Shown piece after piece: positions 1 through 7,753 of a stretch of DNA of 64,000 bases (within the stretch, counting starts at the first letter, position 1; the number at the start of each line of letters is the position of its first letter). A program made the position numbers and the translations under genes. The stretch covers positions 2,247,001 to 2,311,000 of the forward strand of contig NZ_CP011477.1 of assembly GCF_001010805.1 (NCBI RefSeq), given 5' to 3'. The notes beneath the pieces were generated by a model that made no database searches, was not told where the DNA came from, and was given only the letters and a program-made list of their open reading frames with translations. This DNA comes from Spongiibacter sp. IMCC21906. GTDB lineage: Bacteria > Pseudomonadota > Gammaproteobacteria > Pseudomonadales > Spongiibacteraceae.

Positions 1-2
1 AG

Positions 3-150
3 CGGGATGACATTAAGGCGGGATTAAAGGTTGGTTTAATATTGGTGCTGGCCAAGTTTGGCTATCCACCGGTAGACCGGGGGTAAGGTCAAAGTCTACA
101 AAGAGATCTTTGAGCAGGCTGAGAATTTCAAGAAGTATCAAGCAGTGTGA
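3..150 (+). pseudogene. C-terminal remnant of type I restriction enzyme HsdR, frameshifted
   Basis: Frame 3 reads about 27 residues ending in KFGYPPVDRG and a TAA at 84-86. The next forward frame then continues with VYKEIFEQAENFKKY and stops at 148-150. The two pieces together look like the helical C-terminal end of HsdR subunits (the GYPPV...VYKEIFEQAENFKKY pattern, recognised from memory). The change of frame near position 84 means the copy is broken or contains an indel. The rest of the gene would lie to the left of the window. It sits beside another damaged defence module, which fits a defence island. Too short for full certainty. Confidence 0.55.
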
Positions 151-319
151 CTATTGGCTAGCCTTACAAGATCAAATTTGACCAGTGAATTATGCTTATA
201 TCCGTGACTGGTTATGGATTAGTATTTCCCCGACGCATCACTGAATATTTCTATGACTGCAGATTTTCATCTGAGGGAATGGTTTGGTTCGGTCAGAAGT
301 ATTTTGATGGCAGTGTTGC

Positions 320-1039
320 TTACCCTAGAACACCTAACCCAAAGTAGTCGACTAGGAAAATAGGGAATGCGCTTAGTACTGCGACTTCACCGTTAGGTAC
401 GTGGTATTTAAGCTGCGATAGGGCTAGGGGTTGCTGACTATAAATCGGTTGGAGTGTAGGCTCGCAATTGATTAGTTTGTTGGCTTTTTTTAAGTTGGCG
501 TCAATGAGCTGCTGCCATCTCGGTCTGTCAATCTTACTGGCTTGTTGGAACGCAGGATCACCTCGTGCAGCAGAGAGACACTTGTATAGGCGGCCGGTGC
601 ATTCCTCTATTTTAACCGTTCTTGTGAGGTAATCGACTGGATCATAGATGTCACGTATTGCTTCTACCATTGGATAGCTGATAAACAGCTTGCCGTTTTC
701 TGTCTCGTTGTCAAAACGATTTAACATGTCTAGCAATTTTTCACCGCTAAAATTGTCATCCTGGAGTTCGAAGTCAAAAAACAGGTATATCTGGCCGATT
801 TGATCGCGTCGAAAATTCGCAAGTTTTTTATCCTGTTCAAGGCTGGGGTTTAACTCTTTAACAAGGGCAAAAAGATCTAAGTCTTCATCATTGGCGATTT
901 GTTCATATAATTCGTAGATGTCATTTTGATAACTAGCCAGCAGCCGACTTTCTTCACCTTTAAAAAATGCATTTTCTAAGCTTTTAAAATAAAGCTTTTC
1001 AGTTTTTTCACCTTCAAAAATAAATAGCGTTCGCTCCAT
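320..1039 (-). CDS. TOPRIM/RloB-like effector of an ATPase-nuclease defence pair
   Basis: This 239-residue protein carries an EGEKTE motif near the N-terminus (Glu9 to Glu14) and an acidic FDFELQDD stretch (Asp89, Glu91, Asp94, Asp95). That layout is typical of RloB/AbiLii-like proteins with a TOPRIM-like fold, which are thought to be metal-dependent nucleases. It follows an AAA/ABC-type ATPase gene on the same strand. The ATPase stop and this start share one base (TAATG), so the two were translationally coupled. ATPase plus TOPRIM pairs include RloAB, AbiL and PARIS-type anti-phage systems. Which one this belongs to cannot be told by eye. The reading frame is intact, but the partner is cut by an insertion sequence, so the gene is probably silent or orphaned. 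Confidence 0.6.
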   Translation of the reverse strand: MERTLFIFEGEKTEKLYFKSLENAFFKGEESRLLASYQNDIYELYEQIANDEDLDLFALVKELNPSLEQDKKLANFRRDQIGQIYLFFDFELQDDNFSGEKLLDMLNRFDNETENGKLFISYPMVEAIRDIYDPVDYLTRTVKIEECTGRLYKCLSAARGDPAFQQASKIDRPRWQQLIDANLKKANKLINCEPTLQPIYSQQPLALSQLKYHVPNGEVAVLSAFPIFLVDYFGLGVLG

Positions 1040-1649
1040 TAACTGGACAGTCCTTTGTAAATTTTTTCAAGATTATGCGCTTTGCGTAGCTCCTTGCCAG
1101 TTAACGCGGTAATCGGTGAAATAGTCTTGTCTAATATGAAATAGCAGTCAGGGCGCAACAAATCGTTGCTCATAATGCCTGTGTTGTGCGTCGTCATAAT
1201 CGTTTGACAGCTCGTATTAGTAACTCTCTCAACAATTTTTGACGCTAAAGCATGGTGATAAAAAGCATCAAACTCATCAATATAGGCGAAGGTGATCTCT
1301 TTTTTGGAAAGCCGTAACCACCAGAAATAAAATATTCCTAGTGATAAGGTGCCCGTCGAGGCCGCTAGGCCAAATTCGAGGCTTGTGCTGCCATAATCGA
1401 AATAAATACCCTCATCTCCATTGCTGTTAGTATCGATTGTCAGGGAGCATTTGATGCCTGCATCGTTTAGAAACGTTTCGAAGTCGCTAACTGAATTAGC
1501 ACTGATAATGGCTTGTGAAAGGCGTTTCACACCAATATCTTTGCCGACGTATTCCCCTTTTTTTGTGGAGTCGAGCGAGCGGAAGAACACCATGCCCTCT
1601 ATAAAATTTAAGAGCTTAGTAAATAGTTGATTCGTTACTGTTCCCCCTC
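1039..1649 (-). pseudogene. C-terminal part of IS-interrupted AAA/ABC-type ATPase (RloA-like)
   Basis: This is the 3' part of the ATPase gene whose 5' part lies at 3282-3801. About 200 residues remain. They include an ABC-signature-like segment with STGTLSLG, a Walker B motif in AYIDEFDAFYHH, and a switch histidine in MTTHN. Those are the features of AAA_15/AAA_21 SMC-like ATPases of defence modules. The frame stays open for about ten codons into the end of the insertion sequence, so an apparent start inside the element at 1680 is fortuitous. The gene ends in a TAATG overlap with the RloB-like gene. The product is not functional unless the two halves can associate. Confidence 0.7.
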
Positions 1650-1669
1650 TGTCAGGATAGTTGTCGTGT
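1650..1669 (+). repeat. IS3 left terminal inverted repeat
   Basis: Reads TGTCAGGATAGTTGTCGTGT and matches the reverse complement of 3262-3281 at 19 of 20 bases. It begins with TG, as usual for IS3-family ends. Confidence 0.85.
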
Positions 1670-1711
1670 CCAATTTTCAATTAATACTCGGGGGGCGCTC
1701 AGGAATGAGCA

Positions 1712-2209
1712 ATGAAACAATACCCAGAAGAACGCAAGCAGGCGGTGCTTAGAAGAATGATGCCGCCAGAAAACACCCCGGTACGCGTGCTATCAGAAGA
1801 GACGGGAATCTCCGACGTGACCCTGTATCATTGGCGCAAACAAGCCCGATCAGGAGGGATGGTAGTGCCAGGGGATGGAAGGAATCCGGAAGGTTGGTCG
1901 CCCGAAGACAAGTTTGCAGTCGTGCTGGAGACCGCCGCTCTGAACGAGGCGGAGGTGGCCGAGTACTGCCGCAAGAAGGGGCTGTATGCGGAGCAGATAC
2001 TGGCGTGGAAAGAGGTTTGCATGCACGCCAATGCCACGGCAGTAGAACAGGCCAGGTCAGCGCGGGATCAGGCTCGATCGGCGAAGAAAGAGATCAAGGA
2101 GCTGAAGCGCGATCTGCGTCATAAAGAGAAGGCGCTGGCGGAAACCGCTGCGTTACTGGTGCTTCGAAAAAAGATGCATGCGATCTGGGGCGAGGGAGAG
2201 GACGAATGA
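1712..2209 (+). CDS. IS3-family transposase OrfA
   Basis: A 165-residue DNA-binding subunit. An N-terminal helix-turn-helix lies around residues 24-46 (VRVLSEETGISDVTLYHWRK). The C-terminal third, about residues 115-150, is a charged coiled coil rich in Lys, Arg and Glu, the leucine-zipper-like region through which OrfA and OrfAB associate. It is longer than the roughly 100 residues of the smallest IS3 OrfA proteins. AGGA lies upstream of the ATG. The stop overlaps the start of orfB as ATGA, so OrfB may be made by reinitiation rather than only by the -1 frameshift typical of many IS3 elements. Confidence 0.85.
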   Translation: MKQYPEERKQAVLRRMMPPENTPVRVLSEETGISDVTLYHWRKQARSGGMVVPGDGRNPEGWSPEDKFAVVLETAALNEAEVAEYCRKKGLYAEQILAWKEVCMHANATAVEQARSARDQARSAKKEIKELKRDLRHKEKALAETAALLVLRKKMHAIWGEGEDE

Positions 2210-3258
2210 TTAGCACCCCAGATCGCGAGCGAGCCGTCAGGCTGATCAAGGAAACAACCGATGCTGGTGCCCGGACCTTCAGGGCGTGCGCAGAAATGGG
2301 CATAGCCATGCGCACCTATCAGCGCTGGACCCGGGAGGGGGATGTTAAGGCAGATGGTCGCCCTGGTGCGACCCGTCCGCCACCGGTTCACAAACTGACA
2401 CAGCAAGAGCGCGAGGCCGTGCTGGTCGCCGTGAATAGCCCAGTACACAGAAGCCTGCCACCCAGCCAGATTGTACCGGCCCTGGCGGATGAAGGGTGCT
2501 TTATCGCCTCTGAGTCCACGTTCTATCGTGTGCTTCGTGAACAGAGCCAACAGCAGCACCGGGGCCGCAGTAAGGCACCGACCGCCAAGCCACTCAACAC
2601 GCACTGTGCCACCGGCCCGAATCAGGTGTGGTGTTGGGACGTGACCTGGTTGCCCGGTCCTGCCAAAGGAATCTTCTTCTACCTGTACCTCATCCTCGAC
2701 CTGTACAGCCGCAAGATTGTGGGCTGGGAAATCCATGAGGGAGAGTCCAGTGAACTGGCGTCAGAACTGGTAACCAAGGCGTATTTACGTGAGGGTATTG
2801 CCGGTGTACACCTGGTTCTGCACTCGGACAACGGCAGCCCGATGAAAGGCGCGTCACTGATGGAAACCCTGTACCGACTGGGTATCATGTCGTCCTATAG
2901 CCGCCCTCGGGTCAGTAACGATAATGCCTATGCTGAGTCGATCTTCCGAACGTGCAAGTACCGCCCTGATTACCCTTACAAAGGCTTTGCAACACTGGGC
3001 GATGCCCGGGCCTGGGTACTCCAATTTGCGACCTGGTATAACCAGGAACACAAGCACAGCGGGTTGAAGTTCATCACTCCGGCGCAACGGCATAGTGGCC
3101 AGACGACAGAAGTCATACAACAGCGAAAGGCCGTTTACGAGGCCGCGAAAGCAGCCAATCCGAAGCGCTGGTCGGGGAGAACTCGGAATTGGGATTTGCC
3201 AGAAGAGGTCTGGTTGAATCCTGAGAAGGAGAGTCGCAGCTTAGAGGCCGCTGCGTAA
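2206..3258 (+). CDS. IS3-family transposase OrfB (DDE integrase)
   Basis: A 350-residue catalytic subunit with an rve-type integrase core. The triad is visible as Asp145 (WCWDVTW), Asp208 (LHSDNGS) and Glu244 (NAYAESIFRT), with 35 residues between the last two, the DD(35)E spacing of the IS3 family. An N-terminal HTH_21-like segment precedes the core. The start overlaps orfA by four bases. The stop lies three bases before the right inverted repeat, as expected of a compact element. No frameshift or missing catalytic residue was seen. Confidence 0.9.
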   Translation: MISTPDRERAVRLIKETTDAGARTFRACAEMGIAMRTYQRWTREGDVKADGRPGATRPPPVHKLTQQEREAVLVAVNSPVHRSLPPSQIVPALADEGCFIASESTFYRVLREQSQQQHRGRSKAPTAKPLNTHCATGPNQVWCWDVTWLPGPAKGIFFYLYLILDLYSRKIVGWEIHEGESSELASELVTKAYLREGIAGVHLVLHSDNGSPMKGASLMETLYRLGIMSSYSRPRVSNDNAYAESIFRTCKYRPDYPYKGFATLGDARAWVLQFATWYNQEHKHSGLKFITPAQRHSGQTTEVIQQRKAVYEAAKAANPKRWSGRTRNWDLPEEVWLNPEKESRSLEAAA

Positions 3259-3261
3259 AAA

Positions 3262-3281
3262 ACACGACAACTATGCTGACA
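3262..3281 (-). repeat. IS3 right terminal inverted repeat
   Basis: On the minus strand it reads TGTCAGCATAGTTGTCGTGT, with one mismatch (G to C at position 7) to the left repeat. It marks the right end of the element. The ATPase frame resumes at 3282. Confidence 0.85.
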
Positions 3282-3801
3282 AACAGCGTGTTTCGTCTAA
3301 AATAGTATTGCTGCGCACGTATTTGAGTAATGAAATTTCGGATGTACCTACATCACTTTTTAGATTCTCTGCGCCCTTCAAACGAATACTAGCATGGCTC
3401 GATTGACGACGGTCTACGTGTAGTATTTGCTCGCCATCTATTGAGAGAGTCTCGTATACCATTGATTCTCGGGATTTTTTTCCGTATTTATAGTTGATCC
3501 CCACCCCATCAATACGGTACTCAAAGTCGAATTCAGCGATCAATACCCCCGCACCCCCATTGAGATAGTTTGTGTCGAGGCTGTTTAGATAACTAGGTGA
3601 GTCGATCAGATGGAGGACAGGGTCTACCATAGCTAAGCCTAAATTAGACTTTCCGCCTCCGTTAGGGCCATAAATCATGGCGTGTTGTATGACACCGTTA
3701 TTTACTGCATTAGCGTTAAACTCGTACTGTTGACTTGATAGGTCAAAGATTAAACGGTCCGAGAAGTTCCGGAAATTTTTAACGGAAAATTTGTGTAGCA
3801 T
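3282..3801 (-). pseudogene. N-terminal part of IS-interrupted AAA/ABC-type ATPase (RloA-like)
   Basis: The 5' part of the ATPase gene begins at an ATG at 3801 (MLHKFSVKNFRNF). It has the N-terminal strand typical of RecF/SMC-like ATPases and a Walker A loop, IYGPNGGGKSN (Gly45 to Ser52). The end, LLKYVRSNTILDETRC, is close to where the other half picks up. The frame runs four codons into the insertion sequence and stops. Joining the two halves directly would create a TGA, so a few bases were lost or changed at the junction. The intact protein would have been roughly 375-400 residues. Confidence 0.7.
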
Positions 3802-4059
3802 CTGGCGTTCCCCAGCAGTTGACAAACTTAGCATAGCAGCTTTAATTCTTGCCGTAAAAAAACTACGGCAAACTCTTAGTCTTTTAGTGTTTGATCGAAA
3901 GTACAATAATGGAATAGGTAAGTTTGATAGGGGTTTAAAAGTAACCCTCAGAGATAATTTATAGTAGTGCGCGAAACAAAGGAGGCTGCCGAGTTAATCG
4001 CTAAAAGCAGCCTATTTAGCGGGTTTCAAGGACTTACTGGGAAGAGTGAAAACGATCTA

Positions 4060-4146
4060 TGGTGCCCGGGGCCGGACTTGAACCGGCACGACATTGCTGT
4101 CGGGAGATTTTAAGTCTCCTGTGTCTACCGATTTCACCACCCGGGC
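4060..4146 (-). tRNA. tRNA-Leu (anticodon TAA)
   Basis: The minus strand folds as an 87-nt class II tRNA. It has the acceptor GCCCGGG paired with CCCGGGC, a genome-encoded CCA, a long variable arm and the T-arm GGTTCAAGTCC. The anticodon loop CTTAAAA in a GGAGA/TCTCC stem gives anticodon TAA at 4112-4110, reading UUA and UUG. The 3' end faces the damaged defence module, so this gene is a plausible integration target for that island. Confidence 0.95.
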
Positions 4147-4270
4147 TAAGGGGGAAGTCGATTAAATGCCTCGACTTACTCAGGGTATTGTAATACTTCA
4201 ACACCTGAGCCTACGTTGCGGTAGTTGCTGTAAAAAGCGAATCGCAGTCTACTCAGCCGCGGCGCAGAAA

Positions 4271-6625
4271 TCAACGCCGAAGCGGCATCCAATTCGATTT
4301 TCTCTGGGCAATTGCCATCAGGGCCAGTAAAACAAGCATTATTGCGATAAGTGGGTATTTTACGCTGTAGACAATTGGTGTTAGAAACAACCTTGTTGTT
4401 GATCGTAAAAACTCTGACTCTGCAATGGTATTGGCGATGGCTGGGGAGTAGCGGTAGTAATATTTTACAAATGCTGTGCCCCAATCGGAGCGCAGCAAAA
4501 CCTTATCTCTAAAGTCTCTTAACACTTGGACGTCAGCATCCATATAACTGCCATAGGCGGCCGTGGCGATAAAACATGCTCCGCCACCGCCACCACCGGA
4601 TGAGCCACTGCCTTCGTTACCTGCACCATCTCCGCTGCCGCTCATAGGATCGATTGGCGGATTATCGCTTGAATCGTTGGCTAATTTTACTGCGGCAGCT
4701 TCAGCGTCAATCAAACCAGCACCACTAACATCATCATCACCAACGGCTGCTCTTCTGCCGTCAACATCAATTGCGGTATCTTTTAAGGCCTGAAAAATGC
4801 CTTCTGGGCTGACATCTGGGAAGGCGTGTTTCAGCAATGTATACACTGCGGCGGCATTGGGCGCAGCAGCAGAGGTGCCAAAAAAGTTGGGGTAGCCATC
4901 TGGTTCCCCATCTTCATTTGGCGTTGCATTGGCGTCACTACCTAAAAATGTATTATTGTTGCCGTCGATAGAGGCGAAGCTTGGGGCTTGTCTTGTTGAA
5001 AGCGCAAAGTTGCCACTGCTATCAAACTGAAATTGGACACTGCCGCCTCTAGAAGAGAAAGCCTCAGGGTCAATTCCGGCTGTGGTATAAAACTGGGGCA
5101 CATATTGCGGCGACTCCCACCAAGGCACAGCGGCGACAGCAATCGATGCAGACGACAACGAGTGTCCCCAAATACTAGGGGCATTAAAGGCATATTCTGC
5201 GTTTTCGATCTCGCCATCACCCGAGATTAACAAGCGAAATTCAAGAGGCGTTGCAGCATTTTGGGGAATGCTATCTTGGCTGCCATCAAAATGCTCTATG
5301 GCGACATAAAAGGTTTGGGACTGACTTCCTGTTTGAAGCTCCAGAAATTCGACAGCATCCCCCTTTGCCGTTCCGTTCCCCCCCTGCTGATTAACACTGC
5401 TGGCATAAAAACCCAGCGCATTGGCATTTAAGGCAGAAACAAGCGGTATAGTAGTGGCATACAGATCTAGATCGATTGTCGAGCCGCCATTGGGGTTAAC
5501 CGATTGATTGGGTTGATTCCAATTAAGCACCAAGAATAATTTTGAATTGGGCGCAACCGTCAAACTAAGAAAACGATCTGAACCATCACTAGACCAGTTA
5601 TGTAGGTCATTGCCTGTGGGAGTCGCTTGGGTGCCCTGCTCATCCACTGCGGGGTTGGCGTCACGGTACTCAAATCGGTAAGCCAAATCACCGTCGTTTC
5701 CTGCCGCCGTTAAATAGGGAATGCCTTTAGCGACACAATTTTGTATGGCAATGGCTGGCAGGTCATCTTGGTAAACGGACTCCGTTAAAAACAGAATATC
5801 ATCAACCACCACAGTCGCATTGCCATCGCATAATGCATCGATGGCTTCGGCCATTGAGGCTCGACTTTGGCCCGCGGTGTAAAAGGCCAAGGCCGCTCCC
5901 GGTGCGACATCATGAATAAGTTCAGCCATAGCAGCACCTTCATCGATGCCGTCTGGCGTGTCGTCCTTAAGTAAGCTGACCCTGCTTGGCAGGTCACCGC
6001 TGTCCTGCGGGCGACTATCTTGCAATATGCCGGCCTGACCTTTTGCTGGAAACGTATTGCTATCTCTAACGTCATCCGTTTGGGCAAAACTATCTGAGAC
6101 AATGCCAACAATTTGACCACTGCCGTCTACATCAAGGCGATTACTTAAGGTATCTGAGCGCATGGCTTTAGGCGCACGGCTATTTGCCAAACCTTTGCGC
6201 GTTAACGGTGGTGGCGCGTAATTAACCCGTACCACACCCGGCCATTGGGCCAAGGCGTCGATCTGATCTACGTTCTTTATCAACACCGTTGCCCAACGGC
6301 CATCTTTGGAAAGAAACCTTAATGGAATATCTTTCTCGTTAAGATAGCGAACCAGACCTTCGCTCTCGGTAATTTGTAGCTCTACAGGAATCGCTTGTCC
6401 GGCATGGACTTGATCAAAAAGACGGCGCTGCATGGGCCCATCTGTCAGGGGAAGTGTTTTCTCTACTGCCGTTGATACACCAGGAAACATGTCCCGAAGG
6501 TTAGCCGCTATCTTCGCAGAAGATGGATTATTGAGGGCAAATGTTTGTTTGATGTTTTCTGCTTGAGCAGCAGTAAAAGTAGCGCCGATCAACAAAACCG
6601 AACAAGCCATAAGCTTTACGTTCAT
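4271..6625 (-). CDS. Variant subtilisin-fold (S8-like) exported protease with CFI-box C-terminus
   Basis: A 784-residue exported protein. It has a signal peptide (about residues 1-22), an inhibitor-like propeptide (about 75-140) and an S8 peptidase core. In the core, Asp178 (IVSDSF), Asn310 (TAAGND) and Ser585 ([10 protein letters not shown]) occupy the usual Asp, oxyanion and Ser places. The segment that should carry the catalytic His reads [17 protein letters not shown], and by alignment Glu229 sits at the His position; His238 is eight residues later in the conserved helix. A PPC-like beta insertion spans about 345-470. A Gly-rich linker (667-683) leads to [10 protein letters not shown] (from Cys684), the CFI-box sorting region, with a hydrophobic helix at 756-773 and a basic tail. 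The family is widespread and poorly characterised. It follows a propeptide-like lipoprotein gene by 13 bases. Confidence 0.8.
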   Translation of the reverse strand: MNVKLMACSVLLIGATFTAAQAENIKQTFALNNPSSAKIAANLRDMFPGVSTAVEKTLPLTDGPMQRRLFDQVHAGQAIPVELQITESEGLVRYLNEKDIPLRFLSKDGRWATVLIKNVDQIDALAQWPGVVRVNYAPPPLTRKGLANSRAPKAMRSDTLSNRLDVDGSGQIVGIVSDSFAQTDDVRDSNTFPAKGQAGILQDSRPQDSGDLPSRVSLLKDDTPDGIDEGAAMAELIHDVAPGAALAFYTAGQSRASMAEAIDALCDGNATVVVDDILFLTESVYQDDLPAIAIQNCVAKGIPYLTAAGNDGDLAYRFEYRDANPAVDEQGTQATPTGNDLHNWSSDGSDRFLSLTVAPNSKLFLVLNWNQPNQSVNPNGGSTIDLDLYATTIPLVSALNANALGFYASSVNQQGGNGTAKGDAVEFLELQTGSQSQTFYVAIEHFDGSQDSIPQNAATPLEFRLLISGDGEIENAEYAFNAPSIWGHSLSSASIAVAAVPWWESPQYVPQFYTTAGIDPEAFSSRGGSVQFQFDSSGNFALSTRQAPSFASIDGNNNTFLGSDANATPNEDGEPDGYPNFFGTSAAAPNAAAVYTLLKHAFPDVSPEGIFQALKDTAIDVDGRRAAVGDDDVSGAGLIDAEAAAVKLANDSSDNPPIDPMSGSGDGAGNEGSGSSGGGGGGACFIATAAYGSYMDADVQVLRDFRDKVLLRSDWGTAFVKYYYRYSPAIANTIAESEFLRSTTRLFLTPIVYSVKYPLIAIMLVLLALMAIAQRKSNWMPLRR

Positions 6626-6638
6626 GTGCTTTCCCGCA

Positions 6639-7082
6639 TTAATTATTGGTTTCTAAGCCGCCATGCATGGACAGTAAGTCGACACTAGACGCAAATTTTA
6701 CGATGCTCACACCCTCAATGTAGGCCAATGCCTGAATCGCATCAACATTATCTACCCACAGCGTTAATCTCTCGTAATTTTGCTTGATACTCTGAATGTT
6801 ATAGCCCGAATCACGAAGACTTTTAGTAACATGATCAAGCGTACCCGAGACATACCAAAGCTCAAGTAATACTCTGCCATGTTGATCGAGGGGTACAGCC
6901 GAGCCTTTAATAATCTCATTCCAAGCACGCTGATCATTACTTGCCAGCAGGTGTGCAACCGCACCATGGAACACTCTGGAATTCACCGTATCTGACAATT
7001 GATGGCTTTCTTTGCAGGCAGACAATAGATAGCAAATCAATCCGACGCTTATCAGTATTCGGTAGCTTTTGCGATACCGCAT
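6639..7082 (-). CDS. Small lipoprotein resembling the protease propeptide
   Basis: Starting at the ATG at 7082 gives 147 residues, with a signal peptide and a lipobox, LLSAC (Cys23). A longer frame to 7178 would add 32 residues before the signal peptide, which is unlikely. Lys at +2 predicts outer-membrane sorting. The C-terminal half ([10 protein letters not shown] to [25 protein letters not shown]) parallels the protease propeptide ([10 protein letters not shown] to [25 protein letters not shown]), in both pattern and spacing. This suggests an I9-like inhibitor or folding fold. The gene lies 13 bases upstream of the protease gene on the same strand, so it may encode an inhibitor or chaperone. 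The function is inferred, not known. Confidence 0.65.
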   Translation of the reverse strand: MRYRKSYRILISVGLICYLLSACKESHQLSDTVNSRVFHGAVAHLLASNDQRAWNEIIKGSAVPLDQHGRVLLELWYVSGTLDHVTKSLRDSGYNIQSIKQNYERLTLWVDNVDAIQALAYIEGVSIVKFASSVDLLSMHGGLETNN

Positions 7083-7285
7083 TTCGCAGCCCCTACGATT
7101 TAAGGTAAAACAGGGAGCTACCATATCGCTGCAATTGTTTAGAGACTGTAAGGGATTTCCCCGTTGTGCGAGCGACAAGCCACTATATTCAAGCGATAAA
7201 AACGTAGAGGCTTACTGGCTAATTAACGGAATTTGCTGAGTAGAAGTAAGCTCGTTAGACGTGTTGGATTTGACGATCAATTGGT

Positions 7286-7750
7286 TTAACCGGCACTTTT
7301 ATAGCGCAAAACAATATCAGCTCCGTGCGCTTCACCCCCTTCTTTTCTGTCAGACCCTAAGGATTTGAGGGTAAATGACGGCGGCGCGACGGTACTGGAA
7401 TATTGATAAGGTAGACCCCAAGGGTCTTCAAGCAGGTTCGAACGGCTGATGTAAGGGCCATCCCACCGTGGCGCCTTGGGCCCCGCTTTCGGAGCCACTA
7501 ATAAGGCGTTGAGGCCCTGCCCAACTGTTGGATATCGTTTATTATCAAGCTTGTATTGGTGAAGGCCTGCGGCGATCCGTTCTAGATCGTTATTGACGCG
7601 ATCTTTACCCGCTGCATTCATGCGTTGACCAATTTGCTCAGCTACAATCAAGCCTAGAATGCAGAGGATAATAACCATTATGACCACTTCCAGCCGGGTC
7701 ATTCCTCTGTTTTTACCTGAATCAATATGCTGACAAGGCTTGGTTAACAT
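7286..7750 (-). CDS. GspG-like type II secretion pseudopilin (orphan)
   Basis: A 154-residue protein with a prepilin-type leader. Cleavage is expected after Gly16 in NRG-MTRLEVV, leaving the conserved Glu at +5 and a hydrophobic N-terminal helix. The start at 7750 is needed to include the Gly at -1. The body matches GspG: LDNKRYPTVGQGLNALL, WDGPYI, DPWGLPYQY and the SLGSDRKEGGEAHGADI calcium-loop region. It starts three bases after the acuI stop on the same strand. No other type II secretion genes lie nearby, so it is a stand-alone pseudopilin; its partner system would be elsewhere. Confidence 0.8.
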   Translation of the reverse strand: MLTKPCQHIDSGKNRGMTRLEVVIMVIILCILGLIVAEQIGQRMNAAGKDRVNNDLERIAAGLHQYKLDNKRYPTVGQGLNALLVAPKAGPKAPRWDGPYISRSNLLEDPWGLPYQYSSTVAPPSFTLKSLGSDRKEGGEAHGADIVLRYKSAG

Positions 7751-7753
7751 ACC

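Larger units (their letters stand above)
1650..3281 (+). mobile_element. Complete IS3-family insertion sequence
   Basis: The element is 1632 bp, with near-perfect 20-bp terminal inverted repeats and two overlapping transposase frames, orfA and orfB. It lies inside the defence ATPase gene, in the opposite orientation. Both transposase frames are open and the DDE residues are present, so the copy could be active. The flanking bases are CTC on the left and AAC on the right, so there is no target-site duplication. IS3 elements normally make 3-5 bp duplications, so one flank was probably altered after insertion. Confidence 0.9.

Noticed and set aside
1649-1680. ATPase C-terminal half as an independent gene starting inside the IS
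   Set aside because: The reading frame there is the IS terminal repeat, and the real fold needs the Walker A half; treated as a pseudogene part.
1-3906. attL copy of the tRNA-Leu 3' end
   Set aside because: No repeat of the tRNA 3' sequence was found in the accessory segment; the other end could be outside the window.
4176-4484. 102-residue frame antisense-offset to the protease 3' end
   Set aside because: It is out of frame with the clearly coding protease and has no family resemblance.
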